A stretch of 14,857 bases of DNA, from assembly GCA_002697475.1 (NCBI GenBank), contig NZVW01000111.1, forward strand, positions 1-14,857, given 5' to 3'. The notes beneath the pieces were generated by a model. The model saw only the letters and a list, made by a program, of their open reading frames with translations, was not told where the DNA came from and ran no database searches. Source of the DNA: Aquimarina sp. (lineage in GTDB: Bacteria; Bacteroidota; Bacteroidia; Flavobacteriales; Flavobacteriaceae). The first letter of the stretch is position 1; each line of letters starts with the position of its first letter. Below, one piece after another: positions 1-6,789 of this stretch. A program made the translations under genes and the position numbers.

Positions 1-83
1 ATTTTAATTGGGTCTTCCATCTTATCAATTGCAGAGTGTGCCTCTGCTTCTCCTATCTTGAATAATCTTTTAAAAAAGTTCAT
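1..83 (-). CDS. pspA: PspA/IM30 family protein, N-terminal fragment
   Basis: Only the first 27 codons lie in the window; the gene continues past the left edge. The reading starts at ATG (complement of 81-83) and gives MNFFKRLFKIGEAEAHSAID followed by KMEDPIK. The 'FKRLFKIGEAEAHSAIDKMEDPIK' pattern is what PspA/IM30 (phage shock protein A, ESCRT-III-like membrane repair) proteins show at their N terminus: an amphipathic helix that binds stressed inner membrane, then the start of the first coiled coil. It lies 12 bp downstream of a small YbjN-like gene on the same strand, so the two are probably cotranscribed. The family call rests on sequence recognition of a short stretch; the rest of the coiled coil cannot be checked here. 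Confidence 0.75.
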   Translation of the reverse strand, partial: MNFFKRLFKIGEAEAHSAIDKMEDPIK

Positions 84-95
84 AATATTGTCGTA

Positions 96-491
96 TTAGT
101 ATTTTGAAAAATTTATAATTTGCTCAGAGTATTCACTCAGTAATAATCCTAGCGAGTTCAGGGATCCTTCCAGTTCGTTTAGGTCTAGATTTTCTACCTG
201 TAATGTATCTCTGAAAATTACTTTATCTCCTGATTCATCCAGAACAAAAGCTCCGTGCACTATATCCCTATTTTTTTGCAATAAACTCTTGTAAACAAAT
301 TCGTTATTGGTGCGAATGTTAAAGATGTGCTGTTCCATAATTAATATTGGAGGTGCTACCCCAAGTATCATATTATTTATACCTTCATTTTCTTTACTTA
401 TAACCAAAATGCCATCACTACTATTTTCGTGGGTAATGTTATAATTAAGCTCAAGAAGGTAATCCTTGACCTGTTTAAAATGATCTTGCAT
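96..491 (-). CDS. small YbjN/Tir-chaperone-like protein upstream of pspA
   Basis: A 131-residue soluble, acidic protein starting at ATG (489-491) and ending at TAA (96-98). It has no signal peptide or membrane segment. The layout resembles the CesT/YbjN fold: an N-terminal helix (about 1-16), beta strands around 28-60 (including ILVISK and the hydrophobic run ILGVAPPILIM), and a segment near 75-95 in which a 'GAFVLDESGDKVIFRDTL' strand pair precedes a final acidic helix (about 100-128). Proteins of this kind are often annotated in Bacteroidetes as YbjN-domain or 'molecular chaperone Tir'. The nearby pspA start, 12 bp further on, suggests a two-gene operon for envelope stress. I recognise the fold family only; substrate and partner are unknown, and a DUF2170-type (YjfI) relationship is the main alternative. 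Confidence 0.5.
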   Translation of the reverse strand: MQDHFKQVKDYLLELNYNITHENSSDGILVISKENEGINNMILGVAPPILIMEQHIFNIRTNNEFVYKSLLQKNRDIVHGAFVLDESGDKVIFRDTLQVENLDLNELEGSLNSLGLLLSEYSEQIINFSKY

Positions 492-655
492 TTTTTAGTT
501 GTTTTGAGTGATTTTGTAACTTGATTTCTAAGGGTATCGGCGAATTATCAATATTACAAAAAGTCAATTAACTTTTCTACAATATCTACTGTTAAATTGG
601 CGATGTAATAAATTGCGACTATCATTTGTTGTTGGTTTGATTTGTTAAACATTCA

Positions 656-795
656 GCTAATTTTTTTAGTAAAACTTATTATGTTTAAAAAAATAACGAA
701 AGTTTATCTACTAAAATTAGCATCTTTATGAGATATTAGCTAATATTGTTAGTGTAAATGTACAATATAAAATTATAATTGCAAATAAAATTAGC
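656..795. promoter_or_regulatory. cluster of ATTAGC/GCTAAT motifs in the divergent region
   Basis: The 310-bp gap between the divergent genes (492-801) has no convincing ORF. It contains GCTAAT at 656-661, ATTAGC at 716-721, the perfect palindrome ATTAGCTAAT at 735-744 and ATTAGC at 790-795, the last one abutting the regulator's start codon. This spacing is far denser than elsewhere in the window, where the hexamer appears only occasionally. A role as binding sites for the adjacent XRE regulator, or for a regulator of the pspA operon, is inference. Confidence 0.3.
743..768. promoter_or_regulatory. inverted repeat ATATTGT-N12-ACAATAT, candidate operator
   Basis: Perfect 7-bp arms at 743-749 and 762-768 are separated by 12 bp and sit 33 bp before the ATG of the XRE regulator. 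The position suits an autoregulatory operator. The composition is very AT-rich, so chance is a real alternative. No clean TAnnTTTG box was found for this gene; TATAATTG at 774-781 is the closest. Confidence 0.25.
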
Positions 796-801
796 AAAAA
801 C

Positions 802-1563
802 ATGTCTTTTTTTGGAAAAAACATAAAAAAAATACGAAGCGTTAAGGGATTAAGTCAGCAGGCTTTCGCAGAGTTATTTGACCTAAAGCGAGGAACACTG
901 GGGGCTTATGAGGAGGGAAGAAGCGAACCCAAGATTGAAACCATTATTAAAATAGCTAATTATTTTAGCATTCAAATAGATGATTTACTAACAAGTGAAT
1001 TGACCGTAAACCAACTTTTGAAGTTTAAAGGCGATTTGACTACAAGTGTTGTAGATATACAAAGAGAAAGTTTTCCTGCCATTCCATGTATAACTGATTC
1101 GACAACTCAGGATTATATAGCTCATTATGATAAGGACAGTTTTATTAAGGAATTACCTACTATACAATTACCAATTAACCCTGAAAAGAAATTTAGGGCA
1201 TACACGGTAAATAACCTGGAGATGACTTCATATGATAAAGGTTTTTATCCAAGAGATATTGTCATCGGCGAACATGTTCCTAGTGAGGTTATAAAAAAAC
1301 TAAATAATGGTACGTTGGTATTTGCCCTATTAGAAGATAAAATTCTATTTAGAAGATTATATATAACAAGTGGTAATAAGGCTGTCTTGAGAGCAGATCA
1401 TAAAAGTATTGAGGACGAGGAATTAAGTGTCAAGCAGTTTAAGGAACTCTGGAGAGTACGATATGTGTTTTTTAGAAGGATTCCTGATTTTGCTGATCAT
1501 ATGGAAGATAAGCTGATGATTATAGAGCAGGAGCTCCTTAATATGAAAAAGAAGCTATCGTAA
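802..1563 (+). CDS. XRE-family regulator with inactive S24 (C1/LexA-like) domain
   Basis: A 253-residue transcription factor. Residues 1-65 form a HTH_3/Cro-C1 domain with the recognition region 'LSQQAFAELFDLKRGTLGAY' followed by the typical 'EEGRSEPKIETIIKIANYF'. A linker (about 70-125) leads to an S24/LexA-type C-terminal fold at about 128-228, where 'FRAYTVNNLEM' and 'GFYPRDIVIGE' match the usual 'vkGdSM..gf.dGDivi' pattern, and a final helix (232-253) is rich in Glu and Lys. The catalytic Ser expected before Met141 is Glu140, and the catalytic Lys expected in 'LEDKILFRRL' is Arg184, so self-cleavage is unlikely. It is probably a ligand- or partner-controlled DNA-binding protein. It stands alone, with no phage genes nearby. 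Its 3' end is 231 bp before katG, so it may regulate itself, the pspA pair or katG; none of these is shown. Confidence 0.8.
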   Translation: MSFFGKNIKKIRSVKGLSQQAFAELFDLKRGTLGAYEEGRSEPKIETIIKIANYFSIQIDDLLTSELTVNQLLKFKGDLTTSVVDIQRESFPAIPCITDSTTQDYIAHYDKDSFIKELPTIQLPINPEKKFRAYTVNNLEMTSYDKGFYPRDIVIGEHVPSEVIKKLNNGTLVFALLEDKILFRRLYITSGNKAVLRADHKSIEDEELSVKQFKELWRVRYVFFRRIPDFADHMEDKLMIIEQELLNMKKKLS

Positions 1564-1719
1564 AACACGATGTTAAACATAGAATATCTGTAATATTTTA
1601 AGATTAAAATTATAATTAAATAATATTTAAAACTGTTTCGTGAAGATTTTGTAATTTATAGTCGTTTTTATTTGAAACTGCACAATAACCTAATTGTATT
1701 TTAATATAGAATTTAACTA

Positions 1720-1734
1720 TTATAATGATTTTAA
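1720..1734 (+). promoter_or_regulatory. candidate PerR box upstream of katG
   Basis: The 15-mer TTATAATGATTTTAA differs at one position from the classical PerR operator TTATAATNATTATAA (a 7-1-7 palindrome). It ends 19 bp before the TATATTTG -7 box of katG and therefore overlaps the expected -33 region, where a bound Fur-family repressor would block RNA polymerase. Regulation of katG by PerR is known in several bacteria. The region is AT-rich and further TTATAAT half-sites occur nearby, so the support is the near-full match plus position. Confidence 0.5.
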
Positions 1735-1740
1735 AAATAG

Positions 1741-1778
1741 TTATGTCTTATTATATATTTGTGTAGTTATAGACATAA
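1741..1778. repeat. 8-bp inverted repeat bracketing the katG -7 box
   Basis: TTATGTCT (1741-1748) and AGACATAA (1771-1778) are perfect reverse complements separated by 22 bp. The -7 box lies between them, and the right arm falls in the first bases of the predicted transcript. This could be a second operator or chance. Confidence 0.3.
1754..1761 (+). promoter_or_regulatory. katG promoter, -7 box TATATTTG
   Basis: TATATTTG is a perfect match to the Bacteroidetes -7 consensus TAnnTTTG. The -33 element is weak (TTTT at 1729-1732, 21-bp spacer), as expected for a regulated promoter. Transcription would start near 1767, giving a leader of about 28 nt to the ATG at 1795. The upstream in-frame TTG at 1759 lies inside this box and so cannot be the start codon if the promoter is right. 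Confidence 0.5.
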
Positions 1779-1794
1779 ACAAACTCTATTCACC

Positions 1795-4050
1795 ATGGAA
1801 AATACTAACGGAACAAGTAAAGCATCTCACGATCACAGCGTCATATATGATGTAAACAAGGGTACAGCTTCCTGCCCTTTTTTAAATGGCTCGCTTAAAA
1901 GTGTTGCTGGAGGAGGAACTTCTAATCAAGATTGGTGGCCCAATCAATTAAAGCTTAATATTTTAAGACAAAATTCATCTTTAGTAGATCCAATGGATCC
2001 TGATTTTGATTATGCTAAAGAATTTAAAAGTCTTGATTTGGCTGCTGTTAAAAATGATTTAACGCAGTTGATGACAGATTCTCAGGATTGGTGGCCGGCA
2101 GACTATGGACATTACGGACCTTTCTTTATCAGAATGGCCTGGCATAGTGCTGGTACTTATAGAATAGCAGATGGTAGAGGAGGAGCTGGATCTGGTACTC
2201 AGCGTTTCGCACCGTTAAATAGCTGGCCGGATAATGCTAACTTAGATAAGGCAAGATTATTATTATGGCCAATTAAGCAGAAATATGGGAAAAAAATATC
2301 TTGGGCTGATTTGATGATATTGGCTGGTAATGTCGCTTTGGAGTCTATGGGCTTTAAAACCTTTGGTTTTGCAGGAGGTAGAGAGGATATTTGGCAACCT
2401 GAAGAAGATATTTATTGGGGTTCAGAAACGGAATGGTTAGGAGATAAAAGGTATGAAGGAGATCGAGAATTAGAGAATCCTTTGGCAGCAGTTCAGATGG
2501 GATTAATATATGTTAACCCAGAGGGACCTAACGGTAATCCTGATCCTATCGCAGCAGCTAAGGATATAAGAGAAACCTTCGGTCGGATGGCTATGAATGA
2601 TGAAGAGACAGTAGCTCTTATAGCCGGGGGACATACCTTTGGTAAAACACATGGTGCAGCAGATCCAAGTAAATATGTAGAGAGAGAGCCGGCAGCCGCT
2701 GGCATTGAAGAACAAAGCATGGGTTGGAAAAACTCGTTTGGATCAGGTAATGCCCAATATACTATAACGAGTGGATTAGAAGGTGCCTGGACAAAAACGC
2801 CAACACAATGGAGTAATAATTTCTTCGAAAATTTATTCGGGTATGAATGGGAGTTAACTAAAAGTCCTGCAGGAGCTCATCAATGGAGACCTAAGAATGG
2901 AGCAGGAACTGGTTTAATTCCGGATGCTCATGATAAAGATATAAAGCATGCTCCTTTTATGCTGACCACCGATTTATCTTTGAGAATGGATCCTGATTAC
3001 GCTAAAATATCCAAAGATTTCTATGAAAATCCGGATAAGTTTGCAGATGCATTTGCCAGAGCTTGGTACAAATTAACACATAGAGATATGGGACCAATTT
3101 CCAGATATCTAGGTTCTGAAGTGCCAAACGAAGAACTAATCTGGCAAGACCCTATTCCCGAAGTTACTTATGAAAGTATCGATAATAAGGATATTGAAAA
3201 ATTACGATCAGACATACTGAACACTGGATTGAGTATATCTGAATTGGTTTCTACAGCGTGGGGCTCTGCTTCAACTTTTCGGAATTCAGATAAAAGAGGG
3301 GGAGCTAATGGAGCAAGAATTAGATTACTACCTCAAAGGAATTGGGAGGTCAATAATCCTAAGCAATTAGGTAAGGTAATTACTATACTTGAAGAAATTC
3401 AGCATAAGTTTAATACTTCTCAATCTGGAAATAAACAGGTTTCGTTATCAGATTTGATTGTGCTTGCAGGAAATGTAGCTATTGAAAAAGCTGCAAAAAA
3501 TGCAGGTTATAACATAAACGTTCCTTTTATTACAGGTAGAGCAGACACTACACAAGAGCTTACAGATATTGAGTCTTTTGAGGCTTTAGAGCCTAGAGCG
3601 GATGGTTTCAGAAATTATGTGAAAGCGGATTATGATGTTTCTGCTGAAGAATTGTTAGTAGATAAAGCACATCTGTTATCTTTAACTGCTCCTGAAATGA
3701 CTGCGCTTATTGGTGGAATGCGTGTTTTAAGAACCAATACAGATGGTTCCGAACATGGTGTTTTTACCGACAAAAAGGAGACTTTGAATAATGATTTCTT
3801 TGTAAACCTTTTAGATCTTAATACTACCTGGAAAGCAGTTTCCGGTAAAGAAGATGTTTTTGAAGGTAGCGATCGTAGGACGGGTGCTAAAAAATGGACT
3901 GGGACAAGAGTGGATTTGATATTTGGATCTAATACGGAATTAAGAGCCATAGCAGAAGTTTATGGTTGTAAAGACGGAGAAGAAAAATTTATAAATGACT
4001 TTGTTAAGGCCTGGTCCAAAGTAATGAATCTGGATAGGTTCGACCTTTGA
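1795..4050 (+). CDS. katG: catalase-peroxidase (HPI)
   Basis: A 751-residue bifunctional heme catalase-peroxidase that removes H2O2 and organic peroxides in the cytoplasm; the length is normal for the family. The distal heme triad is in 'FIRMAWHSAGTYR' (Arg113, Trp116, His117). The proximal His280 is in 'GGHTFGKTHG'. The self-made Met-Tyr-Trp cofactor needed for catalase activity can be assembled from Trp116, Tyr239 ('GLIYVNPEGP') and Met265 ('GRMAMND'), and Arg430 in 'THRDMGP' corresponds to the mobile arginine switch. The second, non-heme-binding homologous domain follows from about residue 445. ATG 1795 is preferred over TTG 1759, which would add 12 residues and lies within the -7 box. There is no signal peptide. 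It is the first gene of a likely katG-ankyrin-unknown unit, probably controlled by a PerR-type repressor. Confidence 0.97.
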   Translation: MENTNGTSKASHDHSVIYDVNKGTASCPFLNGSLKSVAGGGTSNQDWWPNQLKLNILRQNSSLVDPMDPDFDYAKEFKSLDLAAVKNDLTQLMTDSQDWWPADYGHYGPFFIRMAWHSAGTYRIADGRGGAGSGTQRFAPLNSWPDNANLDKARLLLWPIKQKYGKKISWADLMILAGNVALESMGFKTFGFAGGREDIWQPEEDIYWGSETEWLGDKRYEGDRELENPLAAVQMGLIYVNPEGPNGNPDPIAAAKDIRETFGRMAMNDEETVALIAGGHTFGKTHGAADPSKYVEREPAAAGIEEQSMGWKNSFGSGNAQYTITSGLEGAWTKTPTQWSNNFFENLFGYEWELTKSPAGAHQWRPKNGAGTGLIPDAHDKDIKHAPFMLTTDLSLRMDPDYAKISKDFYENPDKFADAFARAWYKLTHRDMGPISRYLGSEVPNEELIWQDPIPEVTYESIDNKDIEKLRSDILNTGLSISELVSTAWGSASTFRNSDKRGGANGARIRLLPQRNWEVNNPKQLGKVITILEEIQHKFNTSQSGNKQVSLSDLIVLAGNVAIEKAAKNAGYNINVPFITGRADTTQELTDIESFEALEPRADGFRNYVKADYDVSAEELLVDKAHLLSLTAPEMTALIGGMRVLRTNTDGSEHGVFTDKKETLNNDFFVNLLDLNTTWKAVSGKEDVFEGSDRRTGAKKWTGTRVDLIFGSNTELRAIAEVYGCKDGEEKFINDFVKAWSKVMNLDRFDL

Positions 4051-4076
4051 AACTAATAAAATATCAGAGAAAGCAG

Positions 4077-4099
4077 AGGTGATCAACACAGGGTCACCT
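4077..4099 (+). other. small hairpin between katG and the ankyrin gene
   Basis: AGGTGA (4077-4082) and TCACCT (4094-4099) form a 6-bp stem with an 11-nt loop, followed by TTTGTTT. It lies in the 79-bp katG-ankyrin gap. It could be a leaky terminator or processing site that lowers downstream expression relative to katG. The stem is short. Confidence 0.3.
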
Positions 4100-4129
4100 T
4101 TGTTTAATTCTAATTTATCAATAAGAAAT

Positions 4130-4603
4130 ATGTCTGCAATTTTTGAAGCTATTAGGGATAATAATACGGCCCTAGTGATAAATCTTTTAGAAAACGACAA
4201 AACACTCTTAAATACTCAGGATGAAAGAGGTTCTACACCTCTTTTATTAGCATCCTATTACGGGTTTAATGATATTGTGTCGACACTATTGAAATATGAT
4301 CCAGATGTTAATGCTACGGATAAGATGGGTAATACTGCCTTAATGGGGGTAAGTTTTAAAGGTTATGTTGAAATAGCTAATCAATTGATTAAAAATGGAG
4401 CAAATGTTAATCATAAAAATGTAACTAATGCTACTGCTTTAATATATGCTGTACGATTTAATCAAAGACAATTAGTAAAAATCTTATTAAACCACGAAGC
4501 TGATATAGCAATAAAAGATAATGACGGCAAATCTGCTATCGACTATGCTATTGAATTAGGATATGATTTAAAAACATTAATTTCATCACAAAGTGCATCC
4601 TGA
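4130..4603 (+). CDS. ankyrin-repeat protein, putative KatG accessory
   Basis: A 157-residue protein made almost wholly of ankyrin repeats. A capping repeat (about 2-32, 'AIFEAIRDNNTALVINLLEN') is followed by three full repeats (33-65 with 'GSTPLLLASYYGFNDIVSTL', 66-98 with 'GNTALMGVSFKGYVEIANQL', 99-131 with 'NATALIYAVRFNQRQLVKIL') and a partial one (132-150, 'GKSAIDYAIELGYDL'). There is no signal peptide, so it is predicted to be cytoplasmic. ATG 4130 is chosen; an in-frame GTG at 4079 would add 17 residues, but they do not resemble an ankyrin repeat and would overlap the intergenic hairpin. Ankyrin proteins next to catalases are functionally linked in Pseudomonas aeruginosa (AnkB with KatB) and Campylobacter (Cj1386 with KatA, heme loading). 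A similar role here with a KatG-type enzyme is inferred from context. Confidence 0.85.
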   Translation: MSAIFEAIRDNNTALVINLLENDKTLLNTQDERGSTPLLLASYYGFNDIVSTLLKYDPDVNATDKMGNTALMGVSFKGYVEIANQLIKNGANVNHKNVTNATALIYAVRFNQRQLVKILLNHEADIAIKDNDGKSAIDYAIELGYDLKTLISSQSAS

Positions 4604-5168
4604 AGTAGGTAAAGATATAAAATCTGTAAACATCCGGTCAACCAGACTTAAGCGGCAGTTGTTAATGCCCCCGTCTAAGGTTGATCATTTTCAAAACTTT
4701 TTGAAGGAAAATTTAAAGTCAGAAATCCTCGTCGTTAATACTAATGTGGGGATGGAAATATATTATTACAGCCAGAAGGATTGTAGTCAGTTTATAAAGG
4801 AGAGTCTTCTTATTCATACCATTACAACTTTAGACAGTACCAAACTAAAATTCAGAATCAACAGTTCCGAACAGGAAGTTTTTCAATGTTTTGAAGAAGC
4901 GCTTACATCTTTCGCTAAATACCCAAGATTGTTTTTAGCTTATATTAAAAAGTTCTTATATCTGCAAAGAGCGAATTCAGAAAGTATATATCTAGTTCCT
5001 ATTTTGCGTGGTTATTTTGAAGAGGTATATGAAAGACTAAAACATAATCATAATCTGCCTTATTTTGATTCAATTGAAAAGGCGAGATCAGCTCAAAAAA
5101 TTTATGATGAAGATGACCTGATAAAGAAGTTAGTTAGTGAAATTTTAATGAAAAGACATCATAATTAA
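4593..5168 (+). CDS. uncharacterised protein downstream of the ankyrin gene
   Basis: I do not recognise this protein. From GTG 4593, which overlaps the ankyrin stop by 11 bp, it is 191 residues; an ATG at 4665 would give 167 residues. Neither start has a clear ribosome binding site; the overlap suggests translational coupling if GTG is used. The sequence is hydrophilic and mixed in charge, with no signal peptide or clear transmembrane helix. Visible segments are a predicted beta region (about 44-60, 'EILVVNTNVGMEIYYYS'), helical stretches (95-127 with 'FAKYPRLFLAYIKKFLYLQ', and 134-151 'YLVPILRGYFEEVYERLK') and a basic tail ending KRHHN. His and Cys are few (Cys64, Cys99), so no metal motif is evident. 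As the last gene before the shared terminator it is probably cotranscribed with katG and the ankyrin gene. Confidence 0.65.
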   Translation: MHPEVGKDIKSVNIRSTRLKRQLLMPPSKVDHFQNFLKENLKSEILVVNTNVGMEIYYYSQKDCSQFIKESLLIHTITTLDSTKLKFRINSSEQEVFQCFEEALTSFAKYPRLFLAYIKKFLYLQRANSESIYLVPILRGYFEEVYERLKHNHNLPYFDSIEKARSAQKIYDEDDLIKKLVSEILMKRHHN

Positions 5169-5197
5169 AAATCCCGCTTAATAGCGGGATTTTTAAT
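5164..5197. terminator. bidirectional terminator between the katG unit and asnS
   Basis: A perfect 15-bp stem (5164-5178 with 5183-5197) containing ATCCCGCT/AGCGGGAT has a TAAT loop and A/T tracts on both flanks, so it can stop transcription from both sides. It overlaps the stop codon of the upstream plus-strand gene and ends 3 bp from the asnS stop. Confidence 0.9.
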
Positions 5198-5199
5198 AT

Positions 5200-6642
5200 C
5201 TAAAACTCTGCATTTAGAGGTGTTCTGGGATAAGGAATTACATCACGTATGTTACCCATACCGGTAACAAAAAGTACCAGTCTTTCAAAACCTAAACCAA
5301 AACCACTATGCACGCAAGTACCAAAGCGTCTGGTGTCCAGATACCACCACAGATCTTCTTCATGAATATCTAAAGCGGCCATTTTTTCTTTAAGTACTTC
5401 AAGTCTCTCTTCTCTTTGAGAGCCTCCTACTATTTCTCCAATTCCTGGAAAAAGAATATCCATTGCTCTTACTGTGTTGCCATCTTCATTAAGTCTCATA
5501 TAGAATGCCTTAATTTTTGCAGGATAATCAAATAAAATCACTGGACATTTAAAGTGCTTTTCTACAAGAAATCTTTCATGTTCACTTTGCAGGTCAGCAC
5601 CCCACTCTTCAATGATATATTTGAACTTTTTCTTTTTATTAGGCTTGGAATTTTTTAAGATCTCAATAGCTTCAGTGTAGCTAACTCTTTTAAAGTTGTT
5701 TTCTAAAACAAATTTCAGTTTGTCTGTAAGTAGCATTTCAGAACGTTCATCCTGTGGCTTCTGTTTATCTTCATTTACCAGTCTTTCTTCTAAAAATGCT
5801 AAATCATCAGCGCAGTTATCCAATGCGTATTTAATTACATATTTAATAAAATCCTCGGCTAAATCCATATTACCATCAAGGTCACAGAATGCAACCTCAG
5901 GTTCAATCATCCAAAACTCTGCAAGATGCCTTGAAGTATTTGAGTTTTCAGCTCTGAAAGTAGGCCCAAATGTGTATACACTACCTAACCCCATCGCATA
6001 GGTTTCAGCTTCTAACTGACCAGATACTGTAAGATTGGTTTCACCTCCAAAGAAATCTTCCTTATAATCTACTTCACCCTTATCATCTTTTGGAACATTA
6101 TTAAGATCAAGGTTAGTCACTTTAAAAGCTTCTCCTGCTCCTTCTGCATCACTTTTGGTGATAACAGGAGTATGAACGTAATAAAAATTATTTTTCTGGA
6201 AATATTCATGAATAGCAAAGGACAATTTAGAACGAACTCTCATGATTGCCCCAAAGGTGTTAGTTCTGACTCTTAGATGCGCTTGTTCTCTTAGTTTTTC
6301 CAGAGAATGACGTTTTGGGGATAGAATAGTCAGTTTAAGTTCTTCAGGATTAGCCTCACCTTCGACAGTTATAGTAGAAACTTGAATTTCCACTCGTTGT
6401 CCTTTTCCTTGACTCTCTACCAAAGTACCTGTTACTGAAATAGCAGCCCCGATATTTATTTTATCTTTTATACTATCTTCAATAGCATTGTCTTCTAAAA
6501 CACATTGAATATTATGTATTGTTGAACCGTCATTTAATGCTATGAACCTATCATTTCTAAATGACCTTACCCAACCTTTAACTGTAACAGGCTGTAATAG
6601 TTTATCGCTCTTAAGAACATCTACTATTTTACTATGCTTCAT
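5200..6642 (-). CDS. asnS: asparagine--tRNA ligase
   Basis: A 480-residue class IIb aminoacyl-tRNA synthetase that charges tRNA-Asn with asparagine in the cytoplasm. The N-terminal OB-fold anticodon-binding domain covers about 17-98 ('VTVKGWVRSFRNDRFIALND'). The catalytic domain contains motif 2 'FGPTFRAENSNTSRHLAEFW' (225-244) followed by MIEPE, and motif 3 'GFGLGFERLVLFVTG' (447-461) with the C-terminal 'IRDVIPYPRTP'. The length and the insertion between motifs 2 and 3 are usual for bacterial AsnRS rather than AspRS, and there is no GAD insertion. ATG 6642 gives the full N terminus. It has its own promoter (TATCTTTG at 6763-6770) with a leader of about 115 nt and is monocistronic in this window, converging on the katG unit. 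Confidence 0.97.
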   Translation of the reverse strand: MKHSKIVDVLKSDKLLQPVTVKGWVRSFRNDRFIALNDGSTIHNIQCVLEDNAIEDSIKDKINIGAAISVTGTLVESQGKGQRVEIQVSTITVEGEANPEELKLTILSPKRHSLEKLREQAHLRVRTNTFGAIMRVRSKLSFAIHEYFQKNNFYYVHTPVITKSDAEGAGEAFKVTNLDLNNVPKDDKGEVDYKEDFFGGETNLTVSGQLEAETYAMGLGSVYTFGPTFRAENSNTSRHLAEFWMIEPEVAFCDLDGNMDLAEDFIKYVIKYALDNCADDLAFLEERLVNEDKQKPQDERSEMLLTDKLKFVLENNFKRVSYTEAIEILKNSKPNKKKKFKYIIEEWGADLQSEHERFLVEKHFKCPVILFDYPAKIKAFYMRLNEDGNTVRAMDILFPGIGEIVGGSQREERLEVLKEKMAALDIHEEDLWWYLDTRRFGTCVHSGFGLGFERLVLFVTGMGNIRDVIPYPRTPLNAEF

Positions 6643-6762
6643 CTGTTTATTCTATTTTTTATGATTCAGAATGAATTTGCCAAATCTTAATTTCTAATTG
6701 AAAAATAAAATGGTTTGGCCCATTTCATGTGTGTTTGAATTTTTCTTAAATTTTTAAGGTAG

Positions 6763-6770
6763 CAAAGATA
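6763..6770 (-). promoter_or_regulatory. asnS promoter, -7 box TATCTTTG
   Basis: The complement of 6763-6770 reads TATCTTTG followed by C, an exact Bacteroidetes -7 box. The predicted start is near 6757, leaving a leader of about 115 nt before the asnS ATG. No clear -33 TTTG is present at the expected distance. Within the leader, GCCAAA (6679-6684) and TTTGGC (6714-6719) could pair, but the loop is long. Confidence 0.5.
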
Positions 6771-6789
6771 ATTGTAAATATTAATGTCA

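Noticed and set aside
492..655. Search for a TAnnTTTG promoter for the minus-strand YbjN-like/pspA pair
   Set aside because: No exact match was found on the minus strand in this stretch, so no promoter is annotated.
1595..1610. ATTTTAA/TTAAAAT inverted repeat after the XRE gene as a terminator
   Set aside because: The stem is purely A:T with a 2-nt spacer; too weak to call and expected by chance in this composition.
1759..1794. TTG start adding 12 residues to KatG
   Set aside because: The TTG lies inside the TATATTTG -7 box and the added residues do not match KatG N termini; ATG 1795 fits both promoter and family.
2493..2720. Antisense frames within katG
   Set aside because: They are shadows of the well-supported katG reading frame, with low-complexity translations and no domain.
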